From assembly GCA_015489055.1 (NCBI GenBank), contig WFMO01000260.1:1-7954 (forward strand): DNA of 7,954 bases, in the 5' to 3' direction. The notes under the pieces were generated by a model. That model saw only the letters and a list, made by a program, of their open reading frames with translations, was not told the DNA's origin and made no database searches. Both the position numbers and the translations under genes were made by a program. Each line of letters begins with the position of its first letter. The stretch's first letter is position 1. Below are positions 1-5,645 of this stretch, in pieces. This DNA comes from Helicobacteraceae bacterium. GTDB lineage: Bacteria > Campylobacterota > Campylobacteria > Campylobacterales > Sulfurimonadaceae.

Positions 1-647
1 GCGTTTTCATATAATGTTTGGCATTTATTATTTTTACAATCAAGCACACGAATAGGGTTTGTGTCTTTTCTTCTAACACAGTCATCGCAGATATCATCTA
101 GATGATTTTCTAAAAATTCCAGTAGATTGTCTCTATATTGCGGCATACAATTGCTATCACCCAATGAGTTTATCTTTAGTTTAAAATCTATGTTAAGGTT
201 ATTTAAAATATCACACACCATCATAATAATATTCATGTCTTCATAAACACTGATTTCACCAAAACTCTCAACTCCAAACTGATGAAATTCACGCAAACGT
301 CCTTTTTGGGGGCGCTCGTACCTAAACATGGGACCGTGATAAAAAAACTTATACTTTCCACCGGCTTTATCTAGTTTATTTTGTATAAATGCACGCACTA
401 CTCCGGCAGTTCCCTCAGGACGAAGACACACATCATGCCCGCCTTTATCTATAAACTGATACATCTCTTTTCCGACTATATCGCTTGATTCTCCGACAGA
501 GCGTTTAAAAAGTGCAGTCTCTTCAAGAAGCGGTGTTTCTATATAACTGTAACCATAGTTTTGAGCCACATTTGTTGCGGTTTGTAAAAAATATTGAAAT
601 TTATTTGAGTCGATTATATCGTTCATGCCTCGTAATGATTTTATCAT
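1..647 (-). CDS. hisS: Histidyl-tRNA synthetase, N-terminal half (runs off left edge)
   Basis: Class II aminoacyl-tRNA synthetase that charges tRNA-His in the cytoplasm. I translated the reverse strand by hand: 215 full codons are present, out of roughly 400-420 in the family, and the 3' part lies beyond base 1. Visible landmarks are the N-terminal SLRGMND (4-10), the HisRS-specific LRPEGTAG (75-82) and class II motif 2, FRYERPQKGRLREFHQ (108-123), with the catalytic arginine and substrate-binding residues. The segment CDDC followed by LDCKNNKC (187-209) is the cysteine-containing insertion region common in bacterial HisRS. The HisA motifs and anticodon-binding domain are out of view. The start is ATG at 645-647, preceded by AGGAGAG at 657-663 inside the end of tmk with a 9-nt spacer. 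It is the last visible gene of the flgA-ubiX-coaD-tmk-hisS operon, 6 nt after the tmk stop. Nothing suggests it is broken. Confidence 0.96.
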   Translation of the reverse strand, partial: MIKSLRGMNDIIDSNKFQYFLQTATNVAQNYGYSYIETPLLEETALFKRSVGESSDIVGKEMYQFIDKGGHDVCLRPEGTAGVVRAFIQNKLDKAGGKYKFFYHGPMFRYERPQKGRLREFHQFGVESFGEISVYEDMNIIMMVCDILNNLNIDFKLKINSLGDSNCMPQYRDNLLEFLENHLDDICDDCVRRKDTNPIRVLDCKNNKCQTLYEN

Positions 648-653
648 TTAATA

Positions 654-1223
654 TTACTCTCCTATAAATTTTGTTATCTGTTTGGTTATATCATCTACAT
701 GTAAAGATGCGTCAATGCACAGCGTCTGTATCTTTAAAAGCTCGCTGGCATGAAGCAGTGCTTCTTGAATATCTAGAAGATATTTAGTTCCGCGCATTTC
801 AATTTTGTCGTGATGCTTGGTTGCTAATCTTAAATTTAACTCTTTTTGGGATAATTTTAAAATTATAGCTTTTTTTGGAAAAATATTATCACATGCAAAT
901 GAGTTTAGTTCGATAAGTTTTTGTAAATCGGTGGTTTTACCCGCATAAGCTATGCCTGATATTACGCTTCTGTCGCTTATGATAAGATTATTTAGATTTG
1001 GTTTTATAGTACGCTTTATATGTTCTGCTCTGTCTGCTAGAAAAATAAACAGTTCTGTTAAGGGATTTTGTATCTCTTTAAATAAAACAAGTTCTCGTAG
1101 CTCTTTTCCGATATCTGTACCGCCTGGCTCTTTTGTGAAAACTGCATTGGGATATATATATTTTAAAGCATTGATTTGCGTACTTTTGCCGGCAGTGTCG
1201 ATACCCTCAATCGTAATATACAT
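654..1223 (-). CDS. tmk: Thymidylate kinase (dTMP kinase)
   Basis: Phosphorylates dTMP to dTDP with ATP, an essential step of dTTP synthesis in the cytoplasm. The 189 residues are a little short of the usual 200-215. The P-loop is GIDTAGKST (7-15), where many bacterial enzymes read GxDGAGKST. EPGGT follows at 32-36, then ADRAEH (63-68), then ISDRSVISGIAYAG (82-95), which matches the DRYxxSxxAYQ thymidine-binding loop with serine in place of tyrosine. The region RLATKHHDKIEMRG (132-145) supplies the LID with arginines. There is no arginine in the P-loop, as expected for bacterial enzymes with LID arginines. The start codon directly abuts the coaD stop (TAA then ATG, no spacer), and the ribosome-binding site is weak, so translation probably depends on coupling to coaD. 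The hisS Shine-Dalgarno sequence lies in its last codons. Confidence 0.96.
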   Translation of the reverse strand: MYITIEGIDTAGKSTQINALKYIYPNAVFTKEPGGTDIGKELRELVLFKEIQNPLTELFIFLADRAEHIKRTIKPNLNNLIISDRSVISGIAYAGKTTDLQKLIELNSFACDNIFPKKAIILKLSQKELNLRLATKHHDKIEMRGTKYLLDIQEALLHASELLKIQTLCIDASLHVDDITKQITKFIGE

Positions 1224-1700
1224 TTATATATCACTTTTAAGAAGATACTGAACTTCTTGAGGTACGAGATGTGTAGTTTTTCCGTTAAATTTGATAAGAT
1301 TTCTAACAATAGACGAGCTTACAAAAGCATGTTTAAGGCTTGGCATCAAGTAAACAGTCTCAAGAGTCTCATCTAGAGAATGGTTTAAATACCCGATTTG
1401 GAGCTCAAACTCAAAATCACTAACGGCTCTAAGTCCTCTGATTAAAACCGAAGCATTAACACTTTTGGCAAGTTCAACGGTTAAGTTGTCAAACCCCACA
1501 ACTTGTGTATTTGGTATATCTTTAGTAGCCTCTTTTGCCATCTTTACTCGCACTTCAAGAGAGAACATCGGGTTTTTGTCGCTTGATTTTGCTACTGCCA
1601 CTATAAGTGTGTCAAAAAGTTTGACAGCTCGTTTTACAATATCTACATGTCCGTTTGTAATTGGATCAAATGTGCCTGGATACAGCGCAATTTTATTCAT
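1224..1700 (-). CDS. coaD: Phosphopantetheine adenylyltransferase
   Basis: Transfers AMP from ATP to 4'-phosphopantetheine, giving dephospho-CoA, the penultimate step of CoA synthesis. With the start chosen here it is 158 residues, the normal family length, and begins MNKIALYPGTFDPITNGH. This holds the nucleotidyltransferase motif with catalytic TNGH (15-18). Further landmarks are DKNPMF (41-46), LIRGLRAVSDFEFELQ (86-101) and the C-terminal VSSSIVR (127-133), equivalent to the family ISSTxVR ATP-binding motif. The frame stays open to an upstream ATG at 1725-1727, which would add nine residues (MIYIKDGTK). I rejected it because homologues start at MNK/MKK just before the first strand and it lacks a convincing ribosome-binding site. 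The ATG at 1698-1700 overlaps the ubiX end by 8 nt, with GGGACG just upstream as a modest site. Confidence 0.96.
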   Translation of the reverse strand: MNKIALYPGTFDPITNGHVDIVKRAVKLFDTLIVAVAKSSDKNPMFSLEVRVKMAKEATKDIPNTQVVGFDNLTVELAKSVNASVLIRGLRAVSDFEFELQIGYLNHSLDETLETVYLMPSLKHAFVSSSIVRNLIKFNGKTTHLVPQEVQYLLKSDI

Positions 1701-2220
1701 TTTCGTCCCATCTTTTATATAAATCATTTTCTATGCCAAGCATATCAAACCATTTTCCAATCATAAAATCCTCCATCTGTTTTAGAGTTGTTTGTTGACT
1801 GTAGTAAGCTAAAACCGGCGGTGCTATAATTACGCCGAGTTTTGAGAGTTTATGCATATTTTCAAGAGAAATAGCGCTAAATGGCATCTCGCGTGGCGCT
1901 AAGAGTAGTTTTTTATTCTCTTTTAGCATCACTGCCGCTGCTCTTGTTGTTAAATTATCAGCTATTCCGCAGGATATCTTTGCAAGTGTATTCATGCTAC
2001 ACGGTATTATCATCATAGCATCAACTCCAAAACTTCCTGATGCTAGTGATGAGGCTATATCTTTGTCATAATGCAAAGTAATATGATTTTCATATTTTAA
2101 GACTACCTTGGCATTTTTAGAGATAACTAAATGTTTTTGTATATTATCTGGTAATAATTCCAGTGCTTTTAGTCCCAAATTAGCACCGCTTGCCCCGCTA
2201 ATAGCCACCACTATCTTCAT
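1693..2220 (-). CDS. ubiX: Flavin prenyltransferase UbiX (prenylated-FMN synthase)
   Basis: Joins dimethylallyl phosphate to FMN to make prenyl-FMN, the cofactor of UbiD-type decarboxylases. At 175 residues it is slightly shorter than the usual 185-200. The N-terminal GASGA (9-13) in a Rossmann-like flavin fold is followed by HLVISK (30-35), SGSFGVDAMMIIPCSMNTLAKI (split at 61-72 and 73-82), ADNLTTRAAAVMLKE (87-101), APREMPF (108-114) and a C-terminal RW (170-171), all in the family order. The usual PAMPAFY segment reads PPVLAYY (134-140). Campylobacterota make menaquinone through futalosine rather than ubiquinone, so the likely client is the UbiD-like decarboxylase of that route; this is inference and no ubiD is in view. 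The start overlaps the flgA stop as ATGA (4 nt), with GGTAGAG at 2226-2232 upstream. Confidence 0.95.
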   Translation of the reverse strand: MKIVVAISGASGANLGLKALELLPDNIQKHLVISKNAKVVLKYENHITLHYDKDIASSLASGSFGVDAMMIIPCSMNTLAKISCGIADNLTTRAAAVMLKENKKLLLAPREMPFSAISLENMHKLSKLGVIIAPPVLAYYSQQTTLKQMEDFMIGKWFDMLGIENDLYKRWDENE

Positions 2221-3080
2221 TGAATCTCTACCATATTTGGACCTATTATCACAGCTTTTAGTTCTTTGCCGTCGTTTCTTACGATATTTATAGTATCTCC
2301 TTTGCGTCCGCTTTGTAGGGCTTTTGCACTAAAAATTATACTTATGCCACCTTGATTTAGTGTAGCGGTAACATTGTGACCTCGTCTTACTAGACTAAGG
2401 GGTTGTATGTTTCTTTTTAATATAATCTGACCCGATTGTATTGTAAATTTGCTTTGATATTGATGATTAGATATTGATACTATGGGCATACCGTGAAAAT
2501 TTTTAAAATTTACAAATTTTTCTTTAGTATTAAATGCCGTAAGTTTAACGTGGCGTTTTATCTTTTTTGTTGCAACTACAATATTTATTTTGGCTTTTAA
2601 TATAAAATTAAAGAAAAACTCTCTATGCCTTGGTGTGATTATATAGATTGTTGAATAATTATTTAAGAGTGCGTAGTTCGGAATTGTGACAGTGTATGAG
2701 TCTGGAAGACGGCTCATATAAGACATTGGCATTACCTTTAAGCTTATGATGTCGAGATTTGGATATTTTTGTAAAAAACTCATACGAAGTTTTTGGGTTA
2801 TCTTTGACATGTCTATCGGGCTTTCTTGCGTAAATGTTACATAAGCAATATGAGAAGAAAGTTTATAGCCGTGTTTATGGAATATATTTTTTAGTTTATA
2901 TAAGCTAAGCATTATCTTGTGTTGACCTGTATTATATCGTGTTATGATAAAATTATGTTTGATATACGGCATGATATTTGATGCATAGATAATGTTTGTA
3001 TTTGTTGTGTAATTTCGTTTTAAAGTATATGCATGTAGTATATTAAGAGATATTATTAATAAAAATATATATTTTGGCAT
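2217..3080 (-). CDS. flgA: Flagellar basal body P-ring formation chaperone FlgA
   Basis: Periplasmic chaperone needed for assembly of the FlgI P-ring around the flagellar rod. The first 18 residues form a signal peptide (MPK, then a hydrophobic stretch to about LHAYT). The middle (20-165) is poorly conserved. The C-terminal 165-287 is the recognisable SAF/FlgA-C domain: GMPIVSI (197-203), SGQIILKRNIQPLSLVRRGH (216-235), then GGISIIFSAKALQSGRKGD (244-262) and NIVRNDGKELKAVI (265-278). This is the classic pattern of a conserved arginine/glycine pair, a residue run leading to ALQxGxxGDxI, and a terminal strand. At 287 residues it is longer than enterobacterial FlgA (about 219), owing to the N-terminal extension. 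The start has AAAGGT about 9 nt upstream. It heads the minus-strand operon and has no other flagellar gene beside it. Confidence 0.9.
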   Translation of the reverse strand: MPKYIFLLIISLNILHAYTLKRNYTTNTNIIYASNIMPYIKHNFIITRYNTGQHKIMLSLYKLKNIFHKHGYKLSSHIAYVTFTQESPIDMSKITQKLRMSFLQKYPNLDIISLKVMPMSYMSRLPDSYTVTIPNYALLNNYSTIYIITPRHREFFFNFILKAKINIVVATKKIKRHVKLTAFNTKEKFVNFKNFHGMPIVSISNHQYQSKFTIQSGQIILKRNIQPLSLVRRGHNVTATLNQGGISIIFSAKALQSGRKGDTINIVRNDGKELKAVIIGPNMVEIQ

Positions 3081-3157
3081 CGATATTTTACCTTTGGTTT
3101 ATATTTTAACATATATGAGAAAATAATTATAGTATTATAGTCATGTTGGAGTAAAAA
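3081..3157. promoter_or_regulatory. Divergent promoter region between flgA operon and diguanylate cyclase gene
   Basis: This 77-base AT-rich gap is the only place from which both the leftward flgA operon and the rightward cyclase gene can be started. On the minus strand TATAAT occurs twice (complement of 3126-3131 and 3134-3139) and TAAAAT once (complement of 3103-3108), any of which could be a -10 box for flgA. On the plus strand TATAGT (3128-3133) and TATTAT (3133-3138) could serve the cyclase gene, giving a very short leader. GGAG at 3148-3151 is its ribosome-binding site. I see no clear -35 hexamers, which fits the weak -35 requirement reported for Campylobacterota sigma-70 promoters, and no GG-N10-GC sigma-54 element. 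Confidence 0.5.
3126..3141. repeat. Perfect tandem repeat, 2 x 8 bp, in the divergent promoter
   Basis: ATTATAGT is repeated exactly twice in direct tandem. On the minus strand each copy reads ACTATAAT and so presents a consensus TATAAT -10 hexamer, the two being 8 bp apart. On the plus strand each copy holds TATAGT. It may be a slippage duplication creating a double promoter, or chance in AT-rich DNA. Confidence 0.6.
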
Positions 3158-4420
3158 ATGCCTTTAAATAAAATTAATATTGAGTCATTATCATCATTGC
3201 AGAGTTTATGTATTGATGATATTTTACGTAACGGCTTCTTGTTTACCTTGTTTGATAACCAAGACGAGCTAGAGTTTTGTGTTAAAACCGAACTAGATAT
3301 TTTAAAAAACTTTTTAATTTCATCATCTTATGATACAAAACAATATATTTCATCGGGTAAGAGATATTTTCAAGCAGGCATCTCTTTGGCAACCATAGAT
3401 GAAATCGTAAACTTTTTATTAAATAAGATTGTAGAATTTTATTGCATGACTCAGGATTTACAACAGATTGTAGAGCTATATGAAGTAAGTTTGGATTTTC
3501 AAACACAGGGATATTTTTATTCATCTTTTGATTATTTTTTAGATAGATTGCGCAAAAGAAACAAACAACATGATGACACCAACTTGCAATCTCTATTTAC
3601 TCTTCATCTGTCGTGGCTTGAAAATATGTACATGGAGGTTCAAAGAACCGGTTTGTATGATGCTATGCTTGTAAGAAATACGCCCTTTACTGATAAACTC
3701 ACTCTTTATAAAAAACAGTATCAAAAATTTTCAGATGATTTTGAACAACTTTTAACTCTTTATGCCAGATTTTACAAACAGATACTTATTTTGCATTATA
3801 TGCTAGAGAGAGAAAATTATACAAGAGCATATGAGCTTGTTCAGTCTATAGAATTATTAACCGTTGAGATAGAATCAAGTCTTAGCATAATTAATGTTTT
3901 GGAAATAGAACATGAAAACAGATATGATGCCCTAACAAATGCTCTCTCACGCAGACTAATGCTGCCTATTTTTGAAAAAGAGATGGATATTGTCCAAATT
4001 TCAGGTAAATCGCTTATAGTAGCCATGCTAGATATTGACGATTTTAAAGTCGTTAATGATACTTACGGGCATTTATGCGGAGATGAGGTTTTAAAAAGGG
4101 TTGTAAAAGTATGTAAAAAGCATTTAAGAAGCACGGATTATATTTTCAGATATGGTGGGGAAGAATTTGTTATTTTATTAAATGCGGTTAATTTATCAAT
4201 ATCTGTTGATATTTTTGAAGCCATGAGAAAAAAAATAGCTAACTGTGTCGTTACATGTAGAGATGGAAACAGAGTGTCTGTGACAGTAAGTATCGGTGTG
4301 CACCAAATATTAAGCCCTGATAAAAATGATTTTTTAAGCTTTATTGAAAAAGCTGATAAAAATTTATACAAAGCAAAAGCAAATGGAAAAAATATGGTAT
4401 TTTTTGAGAAACTTGAGTAA
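3158..4420 (+). CDS. Diguanylate cyclase (GGDEF) with globin-coupled-type N-terminal sensor
   Basis: Makes c-di-GMP from two GTP. The GGDEF domain spans about 255-420: LTNALSRR (259-266), LDIDDFKVVNDTYGH (291-305) with the metal-binding aspartate, the active-site GGEEF (333-337) and VSIGV (377-381). RSTD (324-327) lies five residues before GGEEF, so the product-inhibition I-site RxxD is intact and the enzyme should be active. There is no signal peptide or membrane segment, so it is cytoplasmic. Residues 1-140 are all-helical. The stretch YFQAGISLATIDEIVNFLL (70-88) lines up, from memory, with the proximal-His helix of E. coli DosC (HARIGIPVEIVEMGFRVL), with Tyr70 where DosC has its heme ligand. 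Residues 141-250 (LHLSWLENMY and on) resemble the helical middle domain of DosC. The start has GGAG 6 nt upstream. It is transcribed divergently from flgA, which hints at a role in the motile/sessile switch. The GGDEF assignment is sure; the globin-like assignment is tentative. Confidence 0.96.
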   Translation: MPLNKINIESLSSLQSLCIDDILRNGFLFTLFDNQDELEFCVKTELDILKNFLISSSYDTKQYISSGKRYFQAGISLATIDEIVNFLLNKIVEFYCMTQDLQQIVELYEVSLDFQTQGYFYSSFDYFLDRLRKRNKQHDDTNLQSLFTLHLSWLENMYMEVQRTGLYDAMLVRNTPFTDKLTLYKKQYQKFSDDFEQLLTLYARFYKQILILHYMLERENYTRAYELVQSIELLTVEIESSLSIINVLEIEHENRYDALTNALSRRLMLPIFEKEMDIVQISGKSLIVAMLDIDDFKVVNDTYGHLCGDEVLKRVVKVCKKHLRSTDYIFRYGGEEFVILLNAVNLSISVDIFEAMRKKIANCVVTCRDGNRVSVTVSIGVHQILSPDKNDFLSFIEKADKNLYKAKANGKNMVFFEKLE

Positions 4421-4440
4421 AATATTGCACTGTTTATAGG

Positions 4441-4446
4441 TATAAT
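4441..4446 (+). promoter_or_regulatory. Possible -10 box upstream of argD
   Basis: A perfect TATAAT lies in the 43-base gap between the cyclase gene and argD. TTGCAC (4425-4430) resembles a -35 but is only 10 bp away, too close for a standard promoter. Transcription from this box would begin near 4453, at the ribosome-binding site AAAGG (4452-4456), giving an almost leaderless message. Read-through from the cyclase gene is the alternative, as I see no terminator hairpin in the gap. Confidence 0.35.
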
Positions 4447-4463
4447 TACGTAAAGGTTTTAAG

Positions 4464-5645
4464 ATGAATACTAAAAAAATAGATAATGATTATGTTTTAT
4501 CAACTTATGGGCGTGCAGATATTGAGTTTATACGAGGCGATAATGCAACTTTGTATGATACAGACGGCAAAGATTATATAGATTTTACATCAGGTATTGG
4601 TGTTGTAAGCGTAGGGCATGCAAATAAGCGTCTAAGTAAAGCTTTGTGTGAGCAAGCCGATAGACTTTTGCATGTATCAAATCTATATTACATAGCACCA
4701 CAGGCTCAAGCCGCTAAAAAGATAGTTCAAGCCAGCGGATATGATATGAAATGCTTTTTTGGCAACAGTGGCGCCGAGGCTAATGAAGCGGCGATAAAAA
4801 TAGCAAGAAAATATGGTGAAAGAGATGGAGAGATAAAACGGTATAAAATCATTACCCTGCAGCACTCTTTTCACGGCAGAACTATTACAACCGTGAAAGC
4901 TACAGGGCAGGCAAGTATGCATAACTATTTTGGACCGTTTCCCGACGGGTTTGTTTATGCAAACGATATTGATGAAGTTGCAAATCTTGTTGATGGGCAC
5001 ACAATTGCTGTTATGATAGAACTTGTGCAAGGAGAGGGTGGGGTTGAGCCTCAAGTACAGAAAAAGGTACAGGATTTAGCCAAATTTCTTAAAACTAAAG
5101 ATGTATTGTTGATTGTGGATGAAGTTCAAACCGGAGTATATAGAACGGGTAGTTTTTTAGCTTCTAATCTTTATGAGATAGAACCAGATATCATTACTTT
5201 GGCAAAAGGAGTAGGCGGAGGTGTGCCTGTGGGCGTTGTTATGACAAGGTTAAAAGAGATTTTTTCTCCTGGTGATCATGGCTCTACTTTTGGCGGAAAT
5301 TATCTCAGCTGTGTTGCTGTTTGTGAGGTATTAGATATACTGCAAGAATATGAAAAAAGTGGAGAGTTAGCCCAAAGCATGATGTATTTTAATAAAATAT
5401 TGGAAGATTTTTTCAACAAACATCGGAGTATTTTTATTAAAAAAGTTGGTATCGGTATGATGTGTGGTTTAAGAGTAAAAAATGCAGATATTCTTAGTAA
5501 GATTATAAACAGTGCAAGAGAATCAGGCGTTATGGTGCTAAAAGCAGGACGCAACACCTTGAGATTTTTGCCTGTGCTGACTATTTCTAAAAAGGAGATA
5601 GATGAAGGCTTTATACGTCTTAATCATGCTGTATCTAAGCTTTAG
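4464..5645 (+). CDS. argD: Acetylornithine aminotransferase (class III PLP aminotransferase)
   Basis: Converts N-acetylglutamate semialdehyde and glutamate to N-acetylornithine in arginine synthesis; many bacterial ArgD proteins also act on succinyldiaminopimelate in the lysine pathway. The 393 residues match the ArgD length. Landmarks are DFTSGIGVVSVGH (40-52), FFGNSGAEANEAAIKIAR (98-115) for PLP phosphate binding, FHGRT (136-140), ELVQGEGGV (186-194), VDEVQTGVYRTG (218-229) with Asp219 facing the pyridine nitrogen, the Schiff-base lysine Lys248 in TLAKGVGGGVPVG (245-257), and HGSTFGGN (272-279). Related aminotransferases of the same subgroup (ornithine, GABA, succinylornithine) cannot be wholly excluded, but the motif set and the compact length favour ArgD. 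AAAGG lies 7 nt upstream of the ATG. Its last 44 bases overlap the next gene in another frame. Confidence 0.92.
   Translation: MNTKKIDNDYVLSTYGRADIEFIRGDNATLYDTDGKDYIDFTSGIGVVSVGHANKRLSKALCEQADRLLHVSNLYYIAPQAQAAKKIVQASGYDMKCFFGNSGAEANEAAIKIARKYGERDGEIKRYKIITLQHSFHGRTITTVKATGQASMHNYFGPFPDGFVYANDIDEVANLVDGHTIAVMIELVQGEGGVEPQVQKKVQDLAKFLKTKDVLLIVDEVQTGVYRTGSFLASNLYEIEPDIITLAKGVGGGVPVGVVMTRLKEIFSPGDHGSTFGGNYLSCVAVCEVLDILQEYEKSGELAQSMMYFNKILEDFFNKHRSIFIKKVGIGMMCGLRVKNADILSKIINSARESGVMVLKAGRNTLRFLPVLTISKKEIDEGFIRLNHAVSKL
5591..5604 (+). promoter_or_regulatory. Shine-Dalgarno and start codon of the TolC-like gene inside argD
   Basis: AAAGGAG (5591-5597) stands 4 nt before ATG (5602-5604), within argD coding sequence. 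It is the strongest ribosome-binding site in this operon and fixes the start so that the protein begins with a proper signal peptide (MKALYV and on). The later in-frame ATG at 5626 lacks such a site and would remove the charged n-region. Confidence 0.75.

Noticed and set aside
952..1251. Plus-strand open frame over tmk
   Set aside because: Antisense to a well-supported gene, no recognisable domain, no ribosome-binding site and unlikely composition; a shadow frame.
1701..1727. Longer coaD starting at the ATG at 1725-1727
   Set aside because: It adds MIYIKDGTK before the conserved MNKIALYPGTFDP start, lies deeper inside ubiX and has no convincing ribosome-binding site; the shorter form has the normal family length.
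3081..3157. Sigma-54 or sigma-28 flagellar promoter for flgA
   Set aside because: No GG-N10-GC element and no clear sigma-28 pattern; only AT-rich -10-like boxes are present.
4683..5054. Minus-strand open frame of 123 codons over argD
   Set aside because: Antisense to the conserved PLP-binding region, and the translation shows no family features.
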